Source: Akkermansiaceae bacterium
Lineage (GTDB): Bacteria; Verrucomicrobiota; Verrucomicrobiia; Verrucomicrobiales; Akkermansiaceae
NCBI GenBank assembly: GCA_025457805.1
Contig: JALOTR010000253.1
Coordinates: forward strand, 1-5,388
Reading direction: 5' to 3'
Length of the DNA stretch: 5,388 bases
In this document: one piece after another, positions 1-5,388 of the stretch
How the letters are laid out: the number at the start of each line of letters is the position of its first letter
How positions within the stretch are numbered: the stretch's first letter is position 1
Translations under genes and position numbers: made by a program
The notes under the pieces: generated by a model
Databases searched by the model: none
Told to the model about the DNA's origin: nothing
Seen by the model: the letters and a program-made list of their open reading frames with translations, nothing else

Positions 1-430
1 ACTCGAAACCCACTGCAATCACAAACAGTGAAGATAACAAAAGACACCAAATGCACCAAGCGGAAGCACGGGTTTGTTCATATAACAGGAACCCTGCGAA
101 TATCACGGCGAACCCAAGCAACATGCGGAGCATGAGAGTCGATATCCGGCGCGGACGCGAACCATGCCGGGCACCCATGCGGAAGGTGGCAACCAATACG
201 CACAGCGCAGTGCCGATGCTTCCGGGCAGAGCGGGCGAGAAACCAAGGCGGGCATTGACATTGGCTTTCATTTCCCCGCATGGAGAATGGGACTTCCCTT
301 CGGCCGCCAAACAAGGCAGCGAATCGCCTCCCCGTTCCGCCACAAGCAGGAAGATGGAAACGGCAAACGCTGCGAAGAATGACAGCCATTGCACCACGTT
401 AAGCGGGAAATGATGGAAGTTGGATTTCAT
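1..430 (-). CDS. VKOR-family membrane thiol oxidoreductase, partial (C-terminus off window)
   Basis: Reading the minus strand from an ATG at 430-428 gives 143 codons with no stop up to the left edge. I see four hydrophobic segments: residues about 12-31, 67-83, 99-117, and one starting near 125. Between the first two is an exported loop with Cys40 and Cys51, followed by a short amphipathic stretch ending in an Ala-Leu-Pro-Gly turn (67-70). A basic loop (84-98) precedes the third segment. A CxxC pair, Cys126/Cys129 (WCIWC), stands at the start of the fourth. This order of loop cysteines, then helix, then CxxC at the last helix is the VKOR layout. These enzymes pass electrons from DsbA-like or thioredoxin-like partners to quinone and so make disulfides in exported proteins. 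The position matching the conserved Ser of VKOR (six after the second loop Cys) appears to be Asn57. Bacterial homologues are often fused to a thioredoxin domain, which would lie outside the window. No Shine-Dalgarno is seen. A TTG three codons upstream and GTG codons 12-13 are alternative starts. The family call is by eye. Confidence 0.72.
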   Translation of the reverse strand, partial: MKSNFHHFPLNVVQWLSFFAAFAVSIFLLVAERGGDSLPCLAAEGKSHSPCGEMKANVNARLGFSPALPGSIGTALCVLVATFRMGARHGSRPRRISTLMLRMLLGFAVIFAGFLLYEQTRASAWCIWCLLLSSLFVIAVGFE

Positions 431-437
431 GGTGCGC

Positions 438-475
438 AAAGCCGCCGCCGATCCGTGGTCCGGACCGGCGGCGGC
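438..475 (-). terminator. Strong hairpin terminator after the 500-1183 protease gene
   Basis: Read on the minus strand, the arm 475-461 (GCCGCCGCCGGTCCG) pairs over 15 positions with 455-441, around the five-base loop GACCA (460-456). All pairs are Watson-Crick except one G-U wobble. The same position would be an A-C mismatch in a plus-strand transcript, so the fold favours minus-strand RNA. Three Ts follow (440-438), which is a short tail for an intrinsic terminator. It lies 25 bases after the protease stop and ends only about 7 bases before the ATG of the VKOR-like gene. It may therefore end the protease transcript, partly attenuate read-through, or influence translation of the next gene. 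Confidence 0.62.
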
Positions 476-499
476 AGGGCATGACGACCCTCGGGTTTG

Positions 500-1183
500 T
501 TAGAGGTTTTGCAGAATCCAGTTGCGGGCGTGCCAGACGCGGGAGTCATTGTAATAACCACTTCCCGGACCCATCGTGGTGGAGCTGATGGACCATTGGC
601 CGTTGGCCAACTTCATCAGACCCGGACCACCCGAGTCACCCGGTGCGGTGCCCACGCTGTAGGCGTTGGTCTTCAGTACGAAGCGCACGGTGTTGCCTGA
701 GTTCTCGGTGTAGGTGTTATGACCGGCAAGCGGCTCGCCGGCTCCCATCCAGGTTCCTGCGGAAACATTGTCGATGGCGCCATATCTCCCGTAACCCGCC
801 TTGTGAAAGGTCTTTCCGGGTTCGCTGCCATTATCCCAGAGTTGCACGGGGCTGCCTCCGTTGTTGGCATTGAGTTTTACGAGGCGCACGTCCTGATCGG
901 ACTTGGCCACCGAGCTGGAAACGCCCGTCGCGCCATGCGTGCGGACGGTCCAACTGCTGCCTTGCGGACAATGGGCGGCGGTGAGCACACGGTTCTTCTG
1001 CAGGATGAGGTTGCCGGTGCAGCTCCAATTGTGGCCGGTGCCTGTGAATGAGCCATGGTCGCGCCCGAAATCACGGGCAGCCGTCAGATTGTAGTATTGG
1101 CTCCGCCAGGTGATGGCTCCTGCAGGGAGCGCACTCGCGAGGGTGAGACCAGCCAGAACGGCAAGTTTGATGGTGGGTTTCAT
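500..1183 (-). CDS. Secreted S1-family (trypsin-fold) serine protease, paralogue A
   Basis: This 227-residue protein is predicted to be an exported endopeptidase. Residues 1-23 form a signal peptide: Lys at 3 and 6, a hydrophobic core, then Ala-Gly-Ala. The catalytic triad is readable as His71 (TAAHC), Asp98 (QDVRLVKL) and Ser184 (GDSGGP). Cys55 and Cys72 match the disulfide that brackets the catalytic His in chymotrypsin-like enzymes; no other cysteines are present. The C-terminal NWILQNL looks like the usual final helix. The mature part is about 204 residues, short for S1 enzymes. Counting back six from Ser184, the primary specificity position is Gly178 and not Asp, so trypsin-like Arg/Lys cleavage is unlikely. 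The stop is TAA. The ATG has no Shine-Dalgarno; the 30 bases before it are A/C-rich with a single G. The gene follows its tandem paralogue by 100 bases and is roughly 40-50% identical to it by eye. Its substrate is unknown. Confidence 0.93.
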   Translation of the reverse strand: MKPTIKLAVLAGLTLASALPAGAITWRSQYYNLTAARDFGRDHGSFTGTGHNWSCTGNLILQKNRVLTAAHCPQGSSWTVRTHGATGVSSSVAKSDQDVRLVKLNANNGGSPVQLWDNGSEPGKTFHKAGYGRYGAIDNVSAGTWMGAGEPLAGHNTYTENSGNTVRFVLKTNAYSVGTAPGDSGGPGLMKLANGQWSISSTTMGPGSGYYNDSRVWHARNWILQNL

Positions 1184-1232
1184 TGATGGTTGTATTTGTG
1201 GTTTTTCTGTTAGATGGACCGCCCGTTATCGA

Positions 1233-1266
1233 CCCGGTTCCGCCGGGCGGCGGGGACGGAACCGGG
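1233..1266 (-). terminator. Perfect 10-bp inverted repeat between the two protease genes
   Basis: CCCGGTTCCG at 1233-1242 and CGGAACCGGG at 1257-1266 form a perfect 10-bp stem around a 14-base loop that is itself rich in G and C. It begins about 18 bases past the stop of the upstream protease and ends about 50 bases before the next start. No T tract follows on either strand, so a standard intrinsic terminator is not shown. It could be a tail-less terminator, an mRNA 3'-end stabiliser that sets different expression of the two paralogues, or a protein-binding palindrome. The inverted repeat is certain; its role is inferred. Confidence 0.45.
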
Positions 1267-1283
1267 GAATGGCAGTGGATCCG

Positions 1284-1976
1284 TTAGAGATTGTTCAGGA
1301 TCCAGGAGTTATAGGGACTCACCCGTTGCTCGCGGTAGAAGCCGTTGCCAGCCCCATTGGTGGTGGCCACCACTTCATAATTTCCATCAGCCCGTTTGCG
1401 GAAACATGAGCTGCCGCTGTCACCCGGACCGGTGCCAATCGATGCCGCGTTGGTCAGCAGGACGAAGTTGAGTTCATTGGTCGTGCCGCCGGCGCTGAAG
1501 ACATTGGTTCCGCCCAGCGGATAGGTGCCCGACCAGCCGTAGTTCGTAGGGCTGGTGATATTGCCATACCATCCCCAACCCGCCTTGAGGAAACCCTGAC
1601 CACTTTCGTTGACCGTGGTATCCGTGGGACGCGGGGTTCCACCGCTGTTGGCGGAGAGTTTGACGATGCGGAGATCCCAGCCAGTGGTGACCGAGCTGTT
1701 AGGAACAACGCTGACCGCCGCATGTTGGCGCACGCGCCAGCTGGTGCCGGGCCCGCAATGCGCGGCGGTGATGATGCGGCGTGCGTTGTGGATGAGAGAT
1801 CCGGTGCATCCGTTGGTGCCAACTCCTTGGAACGACGGATGGTCGCGACCGAAGTTTTCCGCCTGGGTCTGGTTGTAGTATTGACTGCGCCAGGTGATGG
1901 CACTGCTGGGGAGAACGCCGATCAAGGAAAGACCGGCGAGGATGGCGAGTCTGGCTTTGGGTTTCATATGGGTCAT
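1284..1976 (-). CDS. Secreted S1-family (trypsin-fold) serine protease, paralogue B
   Basis: This 230-residue protein is predicted to be an exported serine endopeptidase. A signal peptide ends near Ser-Ser-Ala26. The triad reads His73 (TAAHC), Asp101 (GWDLRIVKL) and Ser187 (GDSGSS). Cys57-Cys74 should form the disulfide next to the catalytic His. Cys191, just after the active-site serine, is an extra cysteine absent from the neighbouring paralogue. The usual GDSGGP box is changed to GDSGSS, although Gly185 and Ser187, which form the oxyanion hole, are kept. The specificity position six before Ser187 is Gly181, so a trypsin-like preference is unlikely. The longest frame starts at ATG 1976. The in-frame ATG at 1967 aligns with the start of the sister protease (Met-Lys-Pro) and may be the true start. 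No Shine-Dalgarno is present, and the leader is A/C-rich. It lies 97 bases after the stop of the solenoid gene, so it may belong to that operon or have its own promoter, which I could not identify. Confidence 0.92.
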   Translation of the reverse strand: MTHMKPKARLAILAGLSLIGVLPSSAITWRSQYYNQTQAENFGRDHPSFQGVGTNGCTGSLIHNARRIITAAHCGPGTSWRVRQHAAVSVVPNSSVTTGWDLRIVKLSANSGGTPRPTDTTVNESGQGFLKAGWGWYGNITSPTNYGWSGTYPLGGTNVFSAGGTTNELNFVLLTNAASIGTGPGDSGSSCFRKRADGNYEVVATTNGAGNGFYREQRVSPYNSWILNNL

Positions 1977-2073
1977 ACTTGGTTTTGTTTGGTTTTCACA
2001 GTTCCACGGGATTGGTTTGGATATCCGGAGAGGCCGTGGTGTCCCTCGCGGAAATTTTTCATGTCATGGCGCA

Positions 2074-4152
2074 TCAGTCGCCGGCGTTGTCGATTTCCGC
2101 AGCAGTGAATCCGCGGGACAGCAATTCCTGTCGCCAATCGGCCGGAGCCACCGTGCTGTTGCGCAGAAGGCGGACGGCACGGGCGCGTTCTGCAGGATCC
2201 TGAATGCGCGGTGCCAGGGCGAGAGCATGGGCATAGGTGGACGCGCTTTCCGACTCGCGGAAGACGGCTGAGACCAAGGTCCAATCGCGGTCCCAGCCTT
2301 CGAGCTTGGCTTCGGCATATTGCAAGGCAGCAGCGGGATCCTGCGTTGCCCAATCCGTGTAGTGCCTGCTCAGGATTTCCCTGCGTATCGCCCCTTCAGG
2401 CAGGGCACGTGCCCATTCGGTCGCCGCTTGCGGATTCTTGGCCGCCATTTCACGGACTACGGCGGAGGTACCTTCGGTCAGCGGATGCATCGTGTGGGGC
2501 AAGGGATCGGAAAGCGGAGGATCGCCATTGGATTCCTTCATGAGCTTTTCAATCTCGGCGCGTGCCACAACTGGATCCTGCATCGCGAGTGATTCGAGAG
2601 CCTTGCCCCGGGTGGTCATGCCGAGATCGCCCTCGATGCTGCGGGCCCATTCGAGCGTGGCCTTGGGATCGACCGCAGCCCACTGCGCAGCGACTTGAGA
2701 TACGAGACTGTCGCGATCCTGTGATTCGAGGGCAACAGCAGCACGCAAGGCGGCAACGGGGTCTTGCGCGCTCCAGGCAAGCAAGGTGGCCTGGCGGATT
2801 TGCGTGGCGCTGGTTTCACTTTCGAAACGACCCGCCCACTTCAGCGCCGCTTCGGGATCCTTGGATGCCATGGCGGCAGCGATGAATCCGATCTGATCGG
2901 CCAAGGCAGGCGTCGCTGTCGCCCTTTCCGCAAACTCCGCCGCCAGTTCGGGAGCGTTGTTGGCGAGGCGGGCAAGCGAGGATTCAAGGGCTCTTTCCCG
3001 CAAGCTTTCAGGCAGTGTCTCGATCCACCTCAAGGTGGCGGGGGCATCGATCTCCGACCATTCGGCCGCCATGGATGAGGCGAGCGCGTGGGCTTGAGGA
3101 CCGGAATTGATATCATCTAACAACTCCGCCGCCATTGCGGGATCCTTTCCCGAAAGCGCCGTTCCGAGCGAGGCCAAGGCTTGGTCGCGCAGTCTGCCTT
3201 GCGGAAGCGATCGTGCGGCGGCAGCCGCTGCAGACGGATCTATACGCGACCAGCTTGACAGAACCGTCGAAAGGTAACCTGCCGACTGCAAGGCGGGCGC
3301 CTTCACGGCCAGTTCAAGCGCAGCCGAGGGGTCCGCGAGTGCGAATTGCTCGAGGGCGGCAGTCTGGCACCGCTCCCGCAGTGAGGTAGGTGTGAGTTTA
3401 CCCACCCATTCGAGGGCTGCCTGTGGATCCTTCTTCGCCCATGCGGCGGCCACGGCAATGCTGGATTCCTGCCTCTGGCTGGACAAGGGGAGGCTCTTTA
3501 TGAGATCGGCGGCCGCCAAGGGATCGCTCTCTCCCAAGTTCAGGAAAAGCAAATGCACCCCCTTCGCATCGCGGAAGAGTTGATGCACAATTCCCATTTC
3601 AAATGCAGCCCGCGGATCCCTGAGGCTGAGGGCCGACATGAGGTGCTGGAGCATTTCATGTCGGCGGGCTGCGTTGGCGGCTTCAGCCACGATGCGGGGC
3701 GCATCCTTGCCGTGACTGGCAATAAGCGCATGGGCCAGATGATCGAGGATGGCGGAAGAGCGGTCGCCCGCAGGGAGGCGTGCAGCCAGAGCGATGGCCG
3801 CCTTCGGATCCACCTTTGCGATTGCTGCGAGTGTCTCCGCGAGTTCGAGCCTGCGGGACAAACAGATAACTGCATCCGGTGAATCTAACAACATTGTGGC
3901 AATTTTCACCAGACCAGCGACGTCGATATCCGCGCCTTCGGAGCCCTGCCGGGTACGCGGCGATCGTTTGGTTGGCTCAAGGGGCGTGTTTCGGGATTCG
4001 CTGAGTTGAAACCGCGGCATCGCGCCTGGCACGAGCTCCGGGGAATCCTGCTTCACGGCGCCCGGATCCCGGAGCCCCGCGAGCATCCATCCGGCGATCA
4101 CTCCGGAAATTCCTGTTATCATCAGTCCTGGAATCTTGCGTTTCATGGTCAT
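2074..4152 (-). CDS. Membrane-anchored alpha-solenoid protein with about 15 Asp-Pro repeats
   Basis: This 692-residue protein belongs to no family I recognise. Residues 4-6 (Lys-Arg-Lys) followed by a hydrophobic stretch at 7-27 look like an uncleaved signal anchor, which would place the rest outside the cytoplasmic membrane. Residues 28-78 are a Pro/charged linker. From about 105 to 660 there are tandem 31-32-residue units. The turn Asp-Pro (or a variant) falls at 115, 179, 210, 242, 274, 305, 337, 369 (Asp-Ala-Pro), 400 (Ala-Pro), 432, 464, 495, 526, 573 (Asn-Pro) and 605. The consensus is DPxAALxWAxxLP, then a second helix RxxAL...W. This predicts two helices per unit and a solenoid, probably for protein binding. 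There are no enzymatic motifs. Trp249, 376, 439, 502 and 580 fall in alternate units. A Pro-rich insertion lies at about 537-560. The start ATG overlaps the upstream stop (ATGA), implying coupled translation with its paralogue. An ATG at codon 3 is also possible. Confidence 0.88.
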   Translation of the reverse strand: MTMKRKIPGLMITGISGVIAGWMLAGLRDPGAVKQDSPELVPGAMPRFQLSESRNTPLEPTKRSPRTRQGSEGADIDVAGLVKIATMLLDSPDAVICLSRRLELAETLAAIAKVDPKAAIALAARLPAGDRSSAILDHLAHALIASHGKDAPRIVAEAANAARRHEMLQHLMSALSLRDPRAAFEMGIVHQLFRDAKGVHLLFLNLGESDPLAAADLIKSLPLSSQRQESSIAVAAAWAKKDPQAALEWVGKLTPTSLRERCQTAALEQFALADPSAALELAVKAPALQSAGYLSTVLSSWSRIDPSAAAAAARSLPQGRLRDQALASLGTALSGKDPAMAAELLDDINSGPQAHALASSMAAEWSEIDAPATLRWIETLPESLRERALESSLARLANNAPELAAEFAERATATPALADQIGFIAAAMASKDPEAALKWAGRFESETSATQIRQATLLAWSAQDPVAALRAAVALESQDRDSLVSQVAAQWAAVDPKATLEWARSIEGDLGMTTRGKALESLAMQDPVVARAEIEKLMKESNGDPPLSDPLPHTMHPLTEGTSAVVREMAAKNPQAATEWARALPEGAIRREILSRHYTDWATQDPAAALQYAEAKLEGWDRDWTLVSAVFRESESASTYAHALALAPRIQDPAERARAVRLLRNSTVAPADWRQELLSRGFTAAEIDNAGD
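2173..3840 (-). repeat. Coding array of about 93-96 bp repeats (31-32-residue solenoid units)
   Basis: The Asp-Pro turns of the 692-residue protein recur about every 31-32 codons from 3810 down to 2338. One longer step of 47 codons falls at the Pro-rich insertion. The repeats are much diverged at DNA level, but the turn is often written as GAT-CCN after a codon ending in G. That produces recurring GGATCC hexamers at 3806, 3614, 3425, 3140, 2855, 2573 and 2336. The periodicity belongs to the protein, not to a non-coding repeat. Confidence 0.82.
4149..4152 (-). promoter_or_regulatory. ATGA stop/start overlap coupling the two solenoid genes
   Basis: On the minus strand, ATG at 4152-4150 starts the 692-residue protein and TGA at 4151-4149 ends the upstream frame. 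No Shine-Dalgarno precedes it, so re-initiation by the terminating ribosome is the likely way the second protein is made, favouring linked amounts of the two. Confidence 0.75.
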
Positions 4153-5388
4153 TTGAAAAGGGCATGGATTTCATCCGCTTCCAGCAGCCCGGAGGAGATG
4201 ATATTTTCGTATGCCTGCGATTTGTCGCGGGCTGCCTCAATGAAGAACTTCGCCGCAGACGAGCGCGCTTCCGGATGGGAAAGGCTGGCGGCCCATGCCG
4301 TGGCAGCGCCCATATCGGCGCGGGCCATGGTGATGGCGAGTTGATAGGCACCTTCATCGCGATCCGCACCGGCAGGCATGCTTTGGAGATGGTTGGCGAG
4401 ATCCGCCGGACTCGACTTTGCCCAATGTTGGAAAACCGTCGCCACCGCCTCGGTGCGCAAACCACCCGCAGGGATGGATGAAGTCCACGCAATGGCTTCA
4501 TCCAGACGTTCATGATCCCAGTGGCGCGAAATTTCCCCGACCACCAAAGCGGCCGGATGAGTAAAACCTTCTTCCATGCCCGATGGCGGCTCGGTGCTGC
4601 TTGACTGCAACCAACCCACAAACTCACCGGCTGCCTTTTCAGGACTCATCACCGCCATCAGTCCCAACACTTTCGCCGTGGCCCGGGTTTTTTCCCCGTC
4701 TTTAAGGCTTTCCGACCAACGCAAGGCTGCCTCGGGATCCCGATGTGCCCAACCTGATGCGAGGCTTTCCACAAGCTCCGGGCGTTTGGCATCGGGCTGC
4801 TGTTTGAGGATCTCGAGGGCCAGTTCGGGGTTTTCCCTCGCTGCCCCGGCGAGCACTCCGCGCATGGCGGCGAGTTGGCGATGTTCCGGAAGTTTTCCCA
4901 CCCAATCAGCCGCTGCCTGTGGCTCTTGTTCCGCCCATCCACGGCCGATCAATTCCGTCTGTTCGCCGAGAGCTTCCGGCATGTCGCCGCGAGTTAGCAT
5001 ATCTGCCGCGGTTTTCGGATCGGCATCGGATAGCTGAAAAAAAGCCGCGTGCAATGCGTCGCCCTTGCGATTATCCGGAAGGCCGCAAGCCCACGCGATG
5101 GCCTTCTGAGGATCGCTGTGCAACCATGATCTCATGGTGTTGAGCGTCAGGGTCGATTCCTCTGTGCCAACCTGCATGGAGGTGGAAACTCCAGCCGCCA
5201 GTTCAGGATTTCTTGCGGTCAATTCCTCACCCACGGCGAAAAGCATGGCGTCCCTCAAACCCGGATCGGCTTCCTCCTCAGCAAGTCGCCGCGCTGCTTC
5301 AGGGTCCCGCCTGGTCAGTTCCGAAATCGCATTTTGCATCACTCCGCGTCGCAATTGCGGATCGAGCGTTTTGCCCTCATGAAACACC
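4149..5388 (-). CDS. Asp-Pro repeat alpha-solenoid protein, 5'-truncated by the window edge
   Basis: The frame is open at the right edge. The first codon that could start, GTG at 5387, sits inside repeat-like sequence, so the true start and any membrane anchor lie outside. The visible 412 residues (counted from that GTG) are almost entirely 31-32-residue units. Turns fall at Asp28, Asn60, Asp92, Asp123, Glu155, Asn186, Asp217, Ser248, about 294, Ser326 and 358. Trp99, 162, 224, 301 and 365 occupy the same helix position in every second unit; Met130, Ile193, Phe256 and Leu334 fill it in the others. A Ser/Pro-rich insertion at about 259-279 precedes the last three units. The C-terminus (SSGLLEADEIHALF) resembles that of the downstream 692-residue protein. 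The stop TGA overlaps the ATG of that gene, so the two are an operon pair of tandem paralogues. No enzymatic motif is seen. A scaffold or binding role outside the cytoplasm is inferred from the partner's anchor. Confidence 0.86.
   Translation of the reverse strand, partial: VFHEGKTLDPQLRRGVMQNAISELTRRDPEAARRLAEEEADPGLRDAMLFAVGEELTARNPELAAGVSTSMQVGTEESTLTLNTMRSWLHSDPQKAIAWACGLPDNRKGDALHAAFFQLSDADPKTAADMLTRGDMPEALGEQTELIGRGWAEQEPQAAADWVGKLPEHRQLAAMRGVLAGAARENPELALEILKQQPDAKRPELVESLASGWAHRDPEAALRWSESLKDGEKTRATAKVLGLMAVMSPEKAAGEFVGWLQSSSTEPPSGMEEGFTHPAALVVGEISRHWDHERLDEAIAWTSSIPAGGLRTEAVATVFQHWAKSSPADLANHLQSMPAGADRDEGAYQLAITMARADMGAATAWAASLSHPEARSSAAKFFIEAARDKSQAYENIISSGLLEADEIHALFK
4233..5330 (-). 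repeat. Coding array of 31-32-residue solenoid units in the truncated gene
   Basis: At least eleven Asp-Pro-type units follow one another every 31-32 codons, with one 46-codon step at the insertion (about 4613-4551). The units alternate between a Trp-bearing and a Trp-lacking type, so the real period is about 62-64 codons. Compared with the downstream gene, Asp-Pro is more often replaced here by Asn-Pro, Glu-Pro or Ser-Pro. Confidence 0.8.

Noticed and set aside
51..413. Open frames over the left region, plus strand 51-413 and minus strand 78-389
   Set aside because: They lack domain-like composition and overlap the VKOR-like frame, which has coherent membrane segments and paired cysteines.
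500..1976. C-terminal sorting tags such as PEP-CTERM or LPxTG on the proteases
   Set aside because: Both proteins end in a short WIL-x-N-L helix with no hydrophobic tail or basic end.
2019..2026. GGATATCC palindrome in the spacer before protease B
   Set aside because: Eight-base palindrome with no second copy or promoter elements near it.
2004..2039. Inverted repeat CCACGG/CCGTGG upstream of protease B as a possible operator or terminator
   Set aside because: Only six bases per arm with a 24-base loop and no T tract; this could easily occur by chance.
2195..4069. About nine GGATCC palindromes, several spaced at multiples of about 96 bases, resembling a repeat or binding-site array
   Set aside because: Most fall on the Asp-Pro codons (GAT-CCN after a codon ending in G) of the solenoid units, so protein repeat structure and codon choice explain them.
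5037..5043. A7 run (T7 on the coding strand) as a frameshift or slippage site in the truncated solenoid gene
   Set aside because: The frame stays open with regular repeat units on both sides, and no alternative product is evident.
4149..5387. GTG at 5387 as the genuine start of the upstream solenoid gene
   Set aside because: It is the first codon readable at the edge, is followed at once by repeat-like sequence and lacks the anchor seen in the paralogue, so the gene most likely continues outside.

Overview
The window reads as a stretch of chromosome from a moderately GC-rich bacterium that secretes proteins. All five supported genes lie on the minus strand, so transcription runs from high to low coordinates. 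The Ala/Asp-Pro-rich solenoid proteins, the small secreted S1-type proteases, the lack of Shine-Dalgarno sequences and the A/C-rich leaders would suit a Verrucomicrobia-type organism (for example the Akkermansiaceae/Luteolibacter/Haloferula group). That placement is an inference from general style, not from a marker gene.

Layout in transcription order. (1) 5388-4149: the 3' part of a gene for a helical-repeat protein, whose 5' end lies outside the window. (2) 4152-2074: a second, complete repeat protein with an N-terminal membrane anchor. Its start overlaps the previous stop as ATGA, so the two form a translationally coupled pair. (3) 1976-1284: a secreted trypsin-fold serine protease with a complete catalytic triad. 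(4) 1183-500: a second protease, clearly a tandem paralogue of the first. (5) 430-1: the N-terminal 143 residues of a membrane protein with the topology and cysteines of a vitamin K epoxide reductase (VKOR) family thiol oxidase, running off the left edge. A 10-bp perfect hairpin lies between the two proteases, and a strong 15-bp terminator-like hairpin lies between the second protease and the VKOR-like gene.

The most unusual content is the repeat-protein pair. Both are built from tandem 31-32-residue units with an Asp-Pro turn. The units alternate strictly in type: every second unit carries a Trp in its first helix, giving a 62-64-residue super-repeat. Both proteins also carry a short Pro-rich insertion at the same place relative to the C-terminus, and both end in a similar Gly-hydrophobic-x-x-Ala-(x)-Glu-Ile cap. 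I do not recognise the family as TPR, HEAT, Sel1 or ankyrin.

All products appear to act outside the cytoplasm: an anchored solenoid, two exported disulfide-containing proteases, and a membrane disulfide-forming enzyme. A joint role in cell-envelope proteolysis or oxidative folding is plausible but unproven. No RNA genes, mobile elements, CRISPR arrays or origins were seen, and no gap between genes exceeds about 100 bases.
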